A stretch of 64,000 bases of DNA from an uncultured Lachnospiraceae bacterium (GTDB lineage Bacteria > Bacillota > Clostridia > Lachnospirales > Lachnospiraceae), in NCBI GenBank assembly GCA_902779355.1, contig CACZBF010000005.1, positions 1 through 64,000 of the forward strand. The letters run 5' to 3'. The notes below the pieces were generated by a model. It was not told where the DNA came from, made no database searches, and saw only the letters and a program-made list of their open reading frames with translations. A program made the translations under genes and the position numbers. Of this stretch, positions 6,991 to 16,867 are shown one piece after another (position 1 is the first letter of the stretch; the number at the start of each line of letters is the position of its first letter).

Positions 6991-9828
6991 ATGTCAGAAG
7001 TGACAAGGAAATACATCAAGATCAGAGGTGCACGGGAACATAACCTGCAGGGGGTCGATATCGACATCCCGCGGGATCAGTTTGTCGTATTGACGGGGCT
7101 TTCCGGTTCGGGAAAGTCTTCACTTGCGTTTGATACGATCTATGCGGAAGGACAGCGGCGGTACATGGAGTCGCTTTCCTCGTATGCGCGCCAGTTCCTC
7201 GGGCAGATGGAAAAGCCGGAGGTGGAGAGCATCGAAGGCCTCCCGCCGGCAATCTCGATCGACCAGAAATCCACGAATCGAAACCCAAGGTCCACAGTCG
7301 GTACCGTGACGGAGATCTATGATTACCTGCGCCTTCTTTATGCGCGCGCAGGAATCCCGCATTGTCCGAACTGCGGCAAGGAGATCAACCGGCAGACCGT
7401 GGATCAGATGGTGGATCAGGTCATGACACTCCCGGAAGGTACGAAGATCCAGGTGCTTGCGCCTGTAGTACGCGGACGGAAAGGACGCCAGGAGAAACTG
7501 TTTGAAAAAGCGAAGCGGAGTGGCTATGTACGGGTGCGGGTCGACGGAAACCTCTACGAACTCTCCGAAGAGATCAGTCTGGATAAGAACATCAAGCATA
7601 CGGTCGAGATCATCGTGGACCGTCTCGTCGTGAAGAAGGGGATTGAAAAACGATTGACGGATTCCGTGGAAAATGCATTGTCCCTTGCGGAAGGACTTTT
7701 GACGATCGATGTGATCGACGGGAAGGAGTTACATTTTTCCCAGAGTTTTTCCTGCCCGGACTGCGGCATCAGCATCGACGAGGTGGAGCCGCGGAGTTTT
7801 TCCTTTAACAATCCTTTTGGCGCGTGCCCGGTCTGTTCGGGTCTCGGCTATAAAATGGAATTTGACCCGGCGTTGATGATCCCGGATCAGCGGCTTTCGC
7901 TGAATGAAGGGGCGATCCAGGTGATCGGCTGGCAGTCTTCCGGGGACGAGGGGAGTTTTACCCATGCGACGCTTGAGGCACTTGCAAAGGCTTACCGGTT
8001 CTCACTGGACAAGCCGTTTGGAGAGCTTCCGGAAAAGGTGCGCAATATGCTGATCTATGGCGCGGATAAGTCCGTAACCGTGCATTACGTCGGGCAGCGC
8101 GGCGTGGGCGATTATGACATCGTCTTTGAGGGGCTGGTACAGAATGTCCAGCGCCGCTATCGGGAGACGGGTTCGGAATGGTCCAAGACGCAGTATGAGG
8201 AATTCATGCGGATCACGCCTTGTGAAGCCTGTAAAGGACAGCGCCTGAAAAAGGAATCCCTTGCCGTGACAGTCGGAGACCGCAATATTTATGAGGTGAC
8301 GACGGTGCCGATCGGGAAACTCGGGAAATGGTTTGATGAACTGAAACTGACGGCGCAGCAGGAGCGGATCGGCCATCAGGTTTTGAAAGAGATCAAGTCA
8401 CGCATCCATTTTTTGGTGGATGTGGGACTGGATTACCTGACGCTCGCCAGAGGGACGGCTTCCCTTTCAGGCGGCGAGGCGCAGCGGATTCGTCTTGCAA
8501 CCCAGATCGGATCTGGTCTTGTGGGCGTTGCCTATATATTGGACGAGCCGAGCATCGGTCTGCACCAAAGAGACAATGACAAACTCCTTGCGGCGTTGAA
8601 AAACCTGCGGGATATCGGAAATACACTGGTTGTGGTGGAGCATGATGAGGATACAATGCGGGCTGCGGATTACCTCGTGGATATCGGACCCGGTGCCGGT
8701 GCGCATGGCGGGTTGATCGTGGCGGCCGGATCCGTGGAGGATATCATCAATACGCCGGAATCCATCACCGGTAAGTATCTAAGCGGGGAACTGAAGATCC
8801 CTGTACCGGAAAAAAGGAGAAAGAGCACCGGGAAACTGACGATCCGCGGCGCGCGAGAGAACAACCTGAAAAACATCGATGTGGAAATCCCGCTTGGCAT
8901 CATGACCTGCGTGACGGGGGTTTCCGGGTCGGGAAAGAGCTCCCTGATCAATGAGATCCTGTATAAGCACCTCGTGCGGGATCTGAACCGTGCCAGGAGC
9001 ATACCGGGCGATCATGACGGGATCGACGGAGAAGAGCAGTTAGACAAGGTCATTGCGATCGATCAGTCTCCGATCGGCCGTACACCGCGTTCGAATCCGG
9101 CGACCTACACAGGTGTGTTTGATATGATCCGCGAGCTTTTCGCTGGGACGCCGGATGCAAAGGCACGTGGCTACAATAAGGGGAGGTTTTCCTTTAACGT
9201 CAAGGGCGGGCGCTGTGAGGCCTGTGCCGGTGACGGAATTCTGAAGATCGAGATGAACTTCCTGCCGGATGTTTATGTGCCCTGCGAGGTCTGCGGCGGT
9301 AAGCGCTATAACAGAGAAACGCTGGATGTTTATTATAAAGGAAAGAACATCTATGATGTGCTGGATATGACCGTGGAGGAGGCGCTTTCCTTTTTTGAGA
9401 ATGTGCCTTCTATCAAGCGTAAGATCGAGACTTTGAATGATGTCGGACTTTCCTATATTAAACTTGGGCAGCCTTCCACGGAATTGTCCGGCGGAGAGGC
9501 ACAACGGATCAAACTGGCAACGGAGCTTTCGAGGCGCGCCACCGGAAAGACGATCTACATCCTGGATGAGCCTACGACGGGACTTCATTTTGCGGACGTG
9601 CAGAAGCTGATCGAGATCCTGCGCCGCCTTGCAGAGGGTGGCAATACGGTCGTTGTGATCGAGCACAATCTGGATGTGATCAAGACAGCGGATTACATCA
9701 TCGATATGGGACCGGAGGGAGGAGACGGCGGTGGCACCGTGATCGCACGCGGCACGCCGGAACAGCTGATCAAGAAGAAAAACAGTTATACCGGACAGTT
9801 TCTGGCTCCATATCTGAGAAAAGACTGA
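6991..9828 (+). CDS. uvrA: Excinuclease ABC subunit A
   Basis: A 945-residue damage-recognition ATPase. Two ABC modules are visible. The first Walker A is [15 protein letters not shown] near residue 33, and the second is [15 protein letters not shown] near residue 640; each has an SGGEAQR signature ([24 protein letters not shown]). Zinc-binding CxxC pairs are present: CPNC, CPDC/CPVC in the first half and CEAC/CEVC in the second. All hallmarks of UvrA are intact. The ribosome site GAGGGGG precedes the start. The gene shares the SOS-type promoter upstream of uvrB and is closed by an intrinsic terminator at its stop codon. Confidence 0.98.
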   Translation: MSEVTRKYIKIRGAREHNLQGVDIDIPRDQFVVLTGLSGSGKSSLAFDTIYAEGQRRYMESLSSYARQFLGQMEKPEVESIEGLPPAISIDQKSTNRNPRSTVGTVTEIYDYLRLLYARAGIPHCPNCGKEINRQTVDQMVDQVMTLPEGTKIQVLAPVVRGRKGRQEKLFEKAKRSGYVRVRVDGNLYELSEEISLDKNIKHTVEIIVDRLVVKKGIEKRLTDSVENALSLAEGLLTIDVIDGKELHFSQSFSCPDCGISIDEVEPRSFSFNNPFGACPVCSGLGYKMEFDPALMIPDQRLSLNEGAIQVIGWQSSGDEGSFTHATLEALAKAYRFSLDKPFGELPEKVRNMLIYGADKSVTVHYVGQRGVGDYDIVFEGLVQNVQRRYRETGSEWSKTQYEEFMRITPCEACKGQRLKKESLAVTVGDRNIYEVTTVPIGKLGKWFDELKLTAQQERIGHQVLKEIKSRIHFLVDVGLDYLTLARGTASLSGGEAQRIRLATQIGSGLVGVAYILDEPSIGLHQRDNDKLLAALKNLRDIGNTLVVVEHDEDTMRAADYLVDIGPGAGAHGGLIVAAGSVEDIINTPESITGKYLSGELKIPVPEKRRKSTGKLTIRGARENNLKNIDVEIPLGIMTCVTGVSGSGKSSLINEILYKHLVRDLNRARSIPGDHDGIDGEEQLDKVIAIDQSPIGRTPRSNPATYTGVFDMIRELFAGTPDAKARGYNKGRFSFNVKGGRCEACAGDGILKIEMNFLPDVYVPCEVCGGKRYNRETLDVYYKGKNIYDVLDMTVEEALSFFENVPSIKRKIETLNDVGLSYIKLGQPSTELSGGEAQRIKLATELSRRATGKTIYILDEPTTGLHFADVQKLIEILRRLAEGGNTVVVIEHNLDVIKTADYIIDMGPEGGDGGGTVIARGTPEQLIKKKNSYTGQFLAPYLRKD

Positions 9829-9847
9829 TCTGATCAGTCTTTTCTTA
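9819..9847 (+). terminator. Intrinsic terminator of uvrB-uvrA
   Basis: AAAAGACTGATC (9819-9830) pairs with GATCAGTCTTTT (9832-9843), followed by CTTAAAT. The hairpin includes the uvrA stop codon. Confidence 0.7.
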
Positions 9848-9865
9848 AATAATATCGCGCCATAC

Positions 9866-9893
9866 TTGAAAAAGCGGACGGTTTGTATATAAT
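9866..9893 (+). promoter_or_regulatory. Sigma-A promoter of mreB
   Basis: TTGAAA (9866-9871), 16 nt spacer, perfect TATAAT (9888-9893). The start codon follows at 9946. Confidence 0.7.
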
Positions 9894-9945
9894 AGAGTAT
9901 GCGTACAACTGCGCTCAAACGAAAGAATAAGAAGGGGAATCAACT

Positions 9946-10941
9946 ATGCTCGGGACAGATATCGGGATTGATCTCGGAACGGCAAGCATTTTAGTATATA
10001 TCAGAGGAAAGGGAGTCGTGCTCAAAGAGCCCTCTGTGGTCGCGTTTGATAATGATACGAACAAGATCAAGGCGATCGGTGAAGAGGCGAGGCTCATGCT
10101 GGGACGTACACCCGGCAATATCGTTGCGGTACGTCCGCTGCGCCAAGGCGTGATCTCTGACTATACCGTTACCGAAAAAATGATCAAATACTTTATCCAG
10201 AAGGCGACCGGCAAGAAATCTTTCCGGAAACCCAGGATCAGTGTTTGTGTGCCCAGCGGCGTGACCGAAGTGGAAAAGAAGGCCGTAGAAGATGCAGCCT
10301 ATTCCGCAGGCGCGCGCGAGGTTGCGATCATTGAGGAGCCCATTGCCGCTGCGATCGGAGCAGGGATTGACATTGCCCGTCCCTGTGGCAACATGATCGT
10401 GGATATCGGCGGCGGTACGGCGGATATCGCCGTGATCTCACTCGGCGGATCTGTGGTCAGTACCTCGGTAAAGATCGCCGGAGATGACTTTGACGAAGCC
10501 ATTGTCCGTTACATGAGAAAAAAACATAATCTTCTGATCGGTGAACGTACCGCAGAAGCGATCAAGATCAAGATCGGCACCTGTTTCCCGCTTCCGGAAT
10601 CTGAAAACATGGATGTACGCGGTCGAAATCTTGTGACCGGACTTCCGAAATCCGTAAATGTTTCTTCAGAGGAGATGGAGGAAGCATTGCGAGAGCCGAC
10701 GCTGCAGATTGTGGAGGCGGTGCATAGCGTTTTGGAAAAAACGCCGCCGGAGCTGGCAGCGGACGTTGCGGATCGCGGGATCGTCCTTACAGGCGGTGGG
10801 TCGCTACTGCGCGGTCTGGAAGAGCTCCTGGAGGAAAAAACGGGGATCAATACCATGACGGCAGAAGAGCCCATGACGTGTGTTGCGATCGGAACCGGGA
10901 AATACGTCGAGTTTCTGGCCGGAAAACGGGACGACGATTAA
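9946..10941 (+). CDS. mreB: MreB/Mbl-type actin-like shape protein
   Basis: A 331-residue bacterial actin. The phosphate-1 loop (DIGIDLGTAS), the phosphate-2 loop (MIVDIGGGTADIAVISLGG) and the adenosine motif (IVLTGGGSLLRGLEELL) are all present. It polymerises under the membrane to guide lateral cell-wall synthesis. The gene directly precedes rod/hook genes of the flgF/flgG family. This order matches mbl-flhO-flhP in Bacillus subtilis, so an Mbl-like paralogue is as likely as MreB proper; mreC and mreD are not adjacent. It has its own sigma-A promoter. No hairpin terminator is seen before the sigma-D promoter that follows, so read-through into the flagellar genes is possible. Confidence 0.92.
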   Translation: MLGTDIGIDLGTASILVYIRGKGVVLKEPSVVAFDNDTNKIKAIGEEARLMLGRTPGNIVAVRPLRQGVISDYTVTEKMIKYFIQKATGKKSFRKPRISVCVPSGVTEVEKKAVEDAAYSAGAREVAIIEEPIAAAIGAGIDIARPCGNMIVDIGGGTADIAVISLGGSVVSTSVKIAGDDFDEAIVRYMRKKHNLLIGERTAEAIKIKIGTCFPLPESENMDVRGRNLVTGLPKSVNVSSEEMEEALREPTLQIVEAVHSVLEKTPPELAADVADRGIVLTGGGSLLRGLEELLEEKTGINTMTAEEPMTCVAIGTGKYVEFLAGKRDDD

Positions 10942-10966
10942 AAAATAAAAAAATATAATTTTACTC

Positions 10967-10993
10967 TAAAGTATCGGGAATGATTGCCGATAT
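10967..10993 (+). promoter_or_regulatory. Sigma-D (sigma-28) promoter of the rod/hook operon
   Basis: TAAA (10967-10970), exactly 15 nt, GCCGATAT (10986-10993). This is an exact match to the Gram-positive flagellar sigma-D consensus and lies 80 nt before the first flagellar gene. Confidence 0.85.
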
Positions 10994-11073
10994 AAATATT
11001 GAGTTATCATATTGTCACATCTCAGAGCTTTTCACGGATGAAATCTCGGGGTAACAGTCAAAGGAGAAAACCT

Positions 11074-11871
11074 ATGGTAAAAGGTTTATACACTGCTTAC
11101 ACCGGAATGGTCATTGAGCAAAAAAAGATGGATAAGCTCTCCAATAATATGGCAAACGCTGACACGAACGGCTATAAAAAGCAGGGCATGGCAGCGACTT
11201 CTTTTGCAGATCAACTTGCATTTCGTATCAAGGATACGTCTTCTTACAATCTTCCCCGCAGCATGGGGGACATCACTTTTGGCGCAAAAGTCGGTGAAAC
11301 TTATATGGACTGGTCCGCAGGCGATATGAGGGTAACCGACAATACAGACGACTTTGCGATTGACGGCAAGGGATTTTTTGCAGTCAATATGGGTCAGGAC
11401 GGTGGCGGCAGAGCAGTCAATCTCACCCGTGACGGTGCTTTTGTCGTGAACCGCGAAGGGTTTCTTGTTACGAAAGAAGGAGAGCACGTTCTGACGCGCA
11501 ACGGCGGCATGAACGGAGGCATGGCAGAAGGAGATTGGGTCAAGATCAACCCGGAGCTTCCTTATACAGTGGATGAACGCGGTGACATCTATCAGAATAA
11601 TCAGGTAGTATCCAACATCGGTATCTTTGATGTTGAGGATTACAGCAGCCTCCGGGAATTTGCCAATAATATGTTTGTACCGGAGGACGGGATCATCGCC
11701 TCCGACTCTTCGGTACTGCAGGGCGTCCTGGAAGGATCGAATATCAATGTCGTGGACGAGATGGTCGAAATGATCACGGTGACAAGAGCCTATGAAGCCA
11801 ACCAGAAACTGATCCAGACCATCGACGGAGACCTGGAGAAAGCAGTGACCCAGGTGGGTCGCGTTGGTTGA
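11074..11871 (+). CDS. flgF: Flagellar rod protein, FlgF/FlhO-like
   Basis: A 265-residue member of the flagellar basal-body rod/hook family. It has the N-terminal signature (MDKLSNNMANADTNGYKKQG) and the C-terminal paired helix (NVVDEMVEMITVTRAYEANQ) that packs in the axial structure. It probably forms part of the proximal rod and is exported by the flagellar type III system, so no signal peptide is expected. The start at 11074 is chosen over an upstream in-frame start because AAAGGAGA lies 7 nt before it and the family begins with MVKGLYTAYTGM. It is the first gene after the sigma-D promoter. A 139-nt repeat separates it from the next gene. Confidence 0.88.
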   Translation: MVKGLYTAYTGMVIEQKKMDKLSNNMANADTNGYKKQGMAATSFADQLAFRIKDTSSYNLPRSMGDITFGAKVGETYMDWSAGDMRVTDNTDDFAIDGKGFFAVNMGQDGGGRAVNLTRDGAFVVNREGFLVTKEGEHVLTRNGGMNGGMAEGDWVKINPELPYTVDERGDIYQNNQVVSNIGIFDVEDYSSLREFANNMFVPEDGIIASDSSVLQGVLEGSNINVVDEMVEMITVTRAYEANQKLIQTIDGDLEKAVTQVGRVG

Positions 11872-11892
11872 CGATTTTTGATATGACTTAGG

Positions 11893-12031
11893 GTTAAGGT
11901 CAAAAGTGCCATGCGTGGAACACGCATGTGCACTTTGCGCGAGAAGGCGTTCTGACGTGCTAGCACGTCGAAACGCCTCGCCGCGCAAAGGTCACAATGT
12001 CACTTCGTGACATGTGACTTTTGACCTTAAC
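11893..12031 (+). repeat. Three-armed (cloverleaf-like) repeat, copy A
   Basis: A perfect 14-bp outer stem, GTTAAGGTCAAAAG (11893-11906) with CTTTTGACCTTAAC (12018-12031), encloses three hairpins. Arm 1 is ATGCGTG-gaa-CACGCAT. Arm 2 is long: TTTGCGCG / CGCGCAAA, then GGCGTT / AACGCC, then GACGTGC-ta-GCACGTC. Arm 3 is ATGTCAC-ttc-GTGACAT. Copy B (35011-35149) has the same length and layout on the opposite strand. It fills most of the flgF-flgG spacer and would be transcribed with the operon. Confidence 0.85.
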
Positions 12032-12068
12032 ATTTTAGATATCACAAAGCGACAAGGAGGGCTATCCT

Positions 12069-12917
12069 ATGATGAGATCACTTTGGTCTGCGGCTTCCGG
12101 CATGAAAGCCCAGCAGACAAATACCGACGTCATTGCCAACAACTTGGCAAACGTGAATACAGTCGGATTTAAGACATCCAAGGCAGAGTTCAAGACCCTG
12201 CTTTATCAGACCGTACAGCAGAGGGCGGCTCGCTCCGCAGTTGATCCGGAGAGCGATCCCGTTAATGTGACGACCAGACCGGTGCCGGCACAGGCAGGGC
12301 TCGGCACCAGAGTATCCTCGACCACCACACACTTTACACAGGGATCTCTGGAAGACAGTGATCTAACCTCCAGTTTTGCTATCGAGGGCCAGGGCTTTTT
12401 CCAGATCCGCGGTGCGGACGGCAAAAACTACTATACAAGAAGCGGAGATTTTTCCTGGTCTCTTGGGACGGACAAGCAGGCAATGCTGACAACGCAGGAA
12501 GGATATCCGGTGCTTGACAGCAAAGGAAAAGAGATCAAACTTCCGGCGAATGTCTCCGGTGAGGACGCAACCTACGACACAAGCGGAAATGTCATGGGTT
12601 ATACCGATGCAGAAGGGAAGTTTGTTTCGCTGAATCAGCGGATCGGTGTTTATCAGTTCCGCAATCCCGCAGGCTTACGTTCCGTATCCAATAACCGTTT
12701 TCAAGAGACAGATGCTTCCGGCGAAGCAATGAATGAAGAAAACAACAACAATCTGCGACAGAGTAAGGTACATCAGAACTATCTGGAAATGTCCAATGTG
12801 AACGTTGCGGATGAGATGGTGAATCTGATCGTGGCACAGAGAGCCTATGAAATGAATTCGAAAGCGATCCAGGCAACAGATGACATGCTGGGTCAGGCAA
12901 ATCAGCTGAGGAGATAA
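12069..12917 (+). CDS. flgG: Flagellar distal-rod protein FlgG
   Basis: A 282-residue rod protein. The N-terminus (MMRSLWSAASGMKAQQTNTD, then VIANNLANVNTVGFK) is nearly the textbook FlgG start. The C-terminus ends with the conserved helix VADEMVNLIVAQRAYEMNSK. It builds the distal rod of the basal body after export through the flagellar secretion apparatus. The ribosome site AAGGAGG lies 8 nt before the start; a second ATG follows immediately and could be used. The next gene begins 1 nt after the stop, so coupling is likely. It shares the sigma-D promoter upstream of flgF. Confidence 0.92.
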   Translation: MMRSLWSAASGMKAQQTNTDVIANNLANVNTVGFKTSKAEFKTLLYQTVQQRAARSAVDPESDPVNVTTRPVPAQAGLGTRVSSTTTHFTQGSLEDSDLTSSFAIEGQGFFQIRGADGKNYYTRSGDFSWSLGTDKQAMLTTQEGYPVLDSKGKEIKLPANVSGEDATYDTSGNVMGYTDAEGKFVSLNQRIGVYQFRNPAGLRSVSNNRFQETDASGEAMNEENNNNLRQSKVHQNYLEMSNVNVADEMVNLIVAQRAYEMNSKAIQATDDMLGQANQLRR

Positions 12918-12918
12918 C

Positions 12919-13371
12919 ATGGCGATTGATCTGACGAATACAATCGGACAAAACGTACAGGCGGCGCAGGAGTATAGTTCATCAACCGTTGAAAGACTGA
13001 AAAACAAGGACTATGCCCATGCGGAAGACGACGAACTGAAAGAGGCCGTAAAATCTTTTGAGTCCTATTTCGTGGAACAGGTCATCAAGGAAGTTGAGAA
13101 AACGATCCACACGGATGACGAGAATTCCTATGCAGGTCAGATGACGAGTTACTTTAAAGACAGCGTCATTGAGAAGATTTCGGATAAGATCATCGATCAG
13201 TCAGGTGGTACTTATACACAAAAGCTCTATGAGCAGATGAAACGAAACTACGGGATTCCTGATGTGCCGGAAACAGAACAGTCCGCTGAAGCGACGGAAA
13301 AGGACGTATCTGTCGAGGCGTCAGAGAAAGTTGGGCCGGCTTTGGCAGAAGAGGAGGAAACACATGCTTAG
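12919..13371 (+). CDS. flgJ: Rod-binding protein, FlgJ N-terminal type
   Basis: A 150-residue protein matching the rod-binding domain of FlgJ. Residues ~35-112 carry the pattern LKEAVKSFESYFVEQVIKEV...YFKDSVIEKISDKI...YTQKLYEQMKR. The muramidase domain of proteobacterial FlgJ is absent, as is normal for Firmicutes. It acts as a scaffold or cap for rod assembly. The C-terminal ~35 residues are acidic and low in complexity. It starts 1 nt after flgG, and its stop overlaps the next start by 8 nt. Confidence 0.85.
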   Translation: MAIDLTNTIGQNVQAAQEYSSSTVERLKNKDYAHAEDDELKEAVKSFESYFVEQVIKEVEKTIHTDDENSYAGQMTSYFKDSVIEKISDKIIDQSGGTYTQKLYEQMKRNYGIPDVPETEQSAEATEKDVSVEASEKVGPALAEEEETHA

Positions 13372-14647
13372 ATCTCTATACTCCGGTGTATCCGGACTGA
13401 AATCTCATCAGACAAAGCTCGATGCGATCGGCAATAACGTGTCCAATGTGAATACCATTGGGTTTCGCAGTAAAACCGTAAACTTCAGTGATGTCCTGTA
13501 TCAAACGGCATCAGAGGCACATCCGGCCAGCCAGGCGACTGCTTCCACAAATCCCTATCAGGTGGGCCTTGGCTCTAAAATATCTTCTATCACGTCAACC
13601 ATGGCAAAAGAAGGCTCAACGCAGATGACGGGAAATACGTTTGATATGCGTATCAATAATCAGGCCAATGCCTTCTTTGTAGTGAAGAGCGGTAATGAGA
13701 CGTTCTATACCAGAGACGGTGCATTTGGAATTGATGGACAGCGGAATCTGGTACTTCGTTCCAATGGCGCATTCGTGCAGGGATGGAAAGGGACGCAGGC
13801 CGGTGGTGCAGTGACGAATCTGCAGCTTCCGGATCCGAAAACAGAGAGTCATCTGGTATATGATATCGGGATCGATATGTCCGGAGATGTCAGCGAAGTG
13901 ACTTATGGTGATGGAGGAGAGAAAAACTTCCAGGTGACCATTAAGGAAAGAAGCGGTTCGGACTACAGACTCGATTATGAAATAAAAAAGGTCACTGATG
14001 ACCCCAACGACCCGACGTATCTGATGACTGTGAAAGATGTGTACATCAAGAATGCCAAGGGCGAGGAGCAGGAAGTCAAGCTGTATGGCGATGACAATCA
14101 ATTCACGCTACAATATAGTCCGACCACAGGAAAACTGATCTCTATTGACGGTGGAGGAGGCACACATGTCTCGTTTAACGTTCCCGGAAGGAGTTCGTTG
14201 AGTGTGGACTTGTCAGAGACCTATTTTCAGACGCCTCCTGCAGGCGGGACTGCCGGTGCGCTTTCCGCTGCGACGCATTCCTTTGATGATGTCGGCAAGG
14301 TTTCCGGTTATGAGGTGAGCGGAAACGGCGAGATCTATACGGTTTTTACCAATGGTAACCGTGAGATCGTCGGCAGAGTGGCAACAGCCGCATTCACCAA
14401 TCCGGAGGGGCTTCTTAGCTCAGGAGATAATCTCTATAAAGAATCCATCAGTTCCGGTAATCCCAGACTGGAAGATATCGCAAAACTCGGAGGAAGCATT
14501 ACCTCCGGTGCTCTTGAAATGAGTAATGTGGATCTGGCACAGGAAATGACGGAACTGATCGTCGATCAGCGCGGTTTTCAGGCAAACAGCAAGGTGATCA
14601 CGACTTCTGATGAAATGCTGCAGACTTTACGGGATTTGAAGAGATGA
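13364..14647 (+). CDS. flgE: Flagellar hook protein, FlgE-like
   Basis: A 427-residue member of the rod/hook family. The N-terminal signature is LDAIGNNVSNVNTIGFRSKT and the C-terminal helix is NVDLAQEMTELIVDQRGFQA. The central variable domain (~residues 150-330) is larger than in the two rod proteins of this operon, which favours FlgE over FlgG. A second hook gene in the main flagellar operon elsewhere cannot be excluded. The start at 13364 has GAGGAGGAAA just upstream and overlaps flgJ by 8 nt; a longer in-frame extension was rejected. Its 3' end overlaps the convergent recD2 gene by 21 nt. Confidence 0.8.
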   Translation: MLRSLYSGVSGLKSHQTKLDAIGNNVSNVNTIGFRSKTVNFSDVLYQTASEAHPASQATASTNPYQVGLGSKISSITSTMAKEGSTQMTGNTFDMRINNQANAFFVVKSGNETFYTRDGAFGIDGQRNLVLRSNGAFVQGWKGTQAGGAVTNLQLPDPKTESHLVYDIGIDMSGDVSEVTYGDGGEKNFQVTIKERSGSDYRLDYEIKKVTDDPNDPTYLMTVKDVYIKNAKGEEQEVKLYGDDNQFTLQYSPTTGKLISIDGGGGTHVSFNVPGRSSLSVDLSETYFQTPPAGGTAGALSAATHSFDDVGKVSGYEVSGNGEIYTVFTNGNREIVGRVATAAFTNPEGLLSSGDNLYKESISSGNPRLEDIAKLGGSITSGALEMSNVDLAQEMTELIVDQRGFQANSKVITTSDEMLQTLRDLKR

Positions 14648-16867
14648 CGGGAGAGCGGATTGCTCTTTGATCCGGTCACAAAGACCGGAATACCGTTTCT
14701 GTTCCAATGTATTATCGATCATATCGCAAAACACGTGCTCGTCTCCGACGAGCACGACGCATTTTTTGGCGCGTGTCACCGCTGTATACAGGAGGTTGCG
14801 GTTATAAAGAAGCCGCGGACCGGACATCAACGGAATGATTACGGCCGGATACTCGCTTCCCTGGGACTTATGGATCGTCATGGCATAAGCCAGCTCCAGA
14901 TCGTCTAAGAGCTTATTCGGATAGGAAACGATTCTTCCTTCGTCAAAAGCAACAGTCACGGTTTCGGAAAAGTGATTGATCTCCAGAACCGTCCCAAGAT
15001 CCCCGTTAAAAACGCCTTCTCCGCTTTCCGCAACGAGATTGTATCGGGAGCGGATCTCCCATGTTAATTGATAATTGTTCTTAGTCTGCATGACTTTGTC
15101 GCCCTCTCGCAGGACACCGTCTCCATGCGGGATTTCCTTTTTTTCGCTGCTTTCCGGATTTAGGAAGCCCTGCAGGATGGTATTCAGGCGGATCGAGCCG
15201 AGCAGGCCTTTTCGCATCGGCGTCAGCACCTGGATCTCATAGGGATCTGCTTCCACATAGGAAGGAAGCTTCTGTTGGATCAGCTGCAGCGTCACATTGA
15301 TGATCTTATCCGCTTCATAACGTTTCAGGAAGAAGAAATCCTTGCTTTTGTTGTCCGGGACTACAGCGGTTCCTTCATTGATCGCGTGCGCGTTCAGGAT
15401 GATATCGCTCTGGGCGGCCTGACGGAAGATATGCTTTAATGCGACAACATGAAAGCAATCGCTTGCGATAAGGTCTTTCAATACGCAGCCAGGCCCGACA
15501 CTGGGGAGCTGATGGACATCGCCGACGAGGATCAGTCTGGTGCCGGCAAGGACAGCTTTTAAGAGGGCATGCATCAGAGGAAGGTCTACCATGGAGACCT
15601 CATCAATGATGATGGCATCTGTTTCCAGCGGATTGAGTTCATTTCGTTCAAAATAGGAGACGGGATTGTCTTCGGACACACCGCCGTTGACCTCCAGGAG
15701 TCTGTGAATGGTGCGGGCTTCGAACCCGGTCATCTCACTCATGCGCTTTGCGGCGCGCCCGGTAGGCGCTGCGAGAAAGAGATCAAGACCCTCAGCCTCA
15801 AAATAGCGGATGATGGCGTTGATGGTCGTAGTTTTCCCTGTACCGGGGCCGCCTGTCAGGATGAAAAGGCCGTTACGGGCTGCGGAACGCACGGCTTCCG
15901 CCTGCTCGGGCGCCAGCATGATGCCGGTTTCTTTTTCAATGCGGTTGATCCGATCTGCAAGGAGCTCGTCCGGGACGGGATAACGGATATCCAGTTTTTT
16001 CAGCATGGCAGCTACGTGAAGCTCCATATGATAGAATGGAGCGTGATATGCATAAGTAAGACCATCGGATTCATGGAAAACGATTTTTCGTTCCATAGCG
16101 AGATCCATAGAACTCTTTTCCACAAGGTCAGCGTTGACATGCAGGAGCTCAACCGAGCGCTGCAGCAATTCCTCTTTCGGAAGGCAAGTGTGTCCTTCCG
16201 CAGAAGCCTGTGTCAGGACATAGATGATGCCGCTTCGGACGCGAAAATCCGAATCGGCGCGGATGCCGGCTTTTGATGCGATCTCGTCAGCTGTTTTGAA
16301 ACCGATTCCGCGGATATCCTCCGATAAACGATACGGATTGTTCTTTAAGATAGAATAGGTTTCATTGCCATAGGTTTGAAAGATCTTCGTCGCGAGCGTC
16401 AACGGGATGCCGTATTGCTGGAGAAAAAGGATCGCCTGCCGAAGATCCTTACGCTCGGTCAACTGTTCTGCGATCTCCATTGCTTTTCGTTCGGAAATTC
16501 CCTTGATCTCTGTGAGACGTTCGGGCTCTTCTTCCATGATGCGGAGCGCGTCGGCCTTAAACTTTTTCACGATGCGCGCGGCAAGCGCGGGACCGATGCC
16601 CTTGACTGCGCCGGAGCCAAGATACCGTTCGATCGCTTCGGCGCTTTCCGGCGCGGTCTCCTGAAAACTATCAATCCGAAACTGTTCACCGTAAGTGGGG
16701 TGGGATACAAATTCCCCGTGCAATTCCAGGTTTTCTCCGGGAGAAACCTGTCCGAGATTGCCGACACAAGTAAGTTCTTCACCCTCGTAAATGAAGTTCA
16801 GAACCGTATAGCCGTTGTCGGCATTATGAAAAATGATATGATCGATGTAGCCGTGAATGGTTTCCAT
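14627..16867 (-). CDS. recD2: RecD2-type superfamily 1B DNA helicase
   Basis: A 746-residue RecD-like helicase of the kind found in bacteria without RecBCD. The N-terminal part has OB-like and helix-hairpin-helix segments (GSGAVKGIGPALAARIV). It is followed by Walker A (LTGGPGTGKTTTINAI), Walker B (IIIDEVSMVD) and the C-terminal UvrD-type motif (AMTIHKSQGSEYPAVIIP). The family unwinds DNA 5' to 3' and acts in repair and replication-fork maintenance. The start codon overlaps the stop of the upstream methyltransferase gene by one base (TAATG), so the two are co-translated. Its 3' end overlaps the hook gene on the other strand. Confidence 0.95.
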   Translation of the reverse strand: METIHGYIDHIIFHNADNGYTVLNFIYEGEELTCVGNLGQVSPGENLELHGEFVSHPTYGEQFRIDSFQETAPESAEAIERYLGSGAVKGIGPALAARIVKKFKADALRIMEEEPERLTEIKGISERKAMEIAEQLTERKDLRQAILFLQQYGIPLTLATKIFQTYGNETYSILKNNPYRLSEDIRGIGFKTADEIASKAGIRADSDFRVRSGIIYVLTQASAEGHTCLPKEELLQRSVELLHVNADLVEKSSMDLAMERKIVFHESDGLTYAYHAPFYHMELHVAAMLKKLDIRYPVPDELLADRINRIEKETGIMLAPEQAEAVRSAARNGLFILTGGPGTGKTTTINAIIRYFEAEGLDLFLAAPTGRAAKRMSEMTGFEARTIHRLLEVNGGVSEDNPVSYFERNELNPLETDAIIIDEVSMVDLPLMHALLKAVLAGTRLILVGDVHQLPSVGPGCVLKDLIASDCFHVVALKHIFRQAAQSDIILNAHAINEGTAVVPDNKSKDFFFLKRYEADKIINVTLQLIQQKLPSYVEADPYEIQVLTPMRKGLLGSIRLNTILQGFLNPESSEKKEIPHGDGVLREGDKVMQTKNNYQLTWEIRSRYNLVAESGEGVFNGDLGTVLEINHFSETVTVAFDEGRIVSYPNKLLDDLELAYAMTIHKSQGSEYPAVIIPLMSGPRLLYNRNLLYTAVTRAKKCVVLVGDEHVFCDMIDNTLEQKRYSGLCDRIKEQSALPSSLQIP

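Noticed and set aside
9040..9918. Minus-strand open frame over uvrA
   Set aside because: It lies opposite conserved UvrA motifs and lacks a start region or domain.
14640..14700. Terminator after the hook gene
   Set aside because: Small stems (AGAGC/GCTCT and CCGGTC/GACCGG) are present but lack a T tract and overlap recD2 coding sequence.
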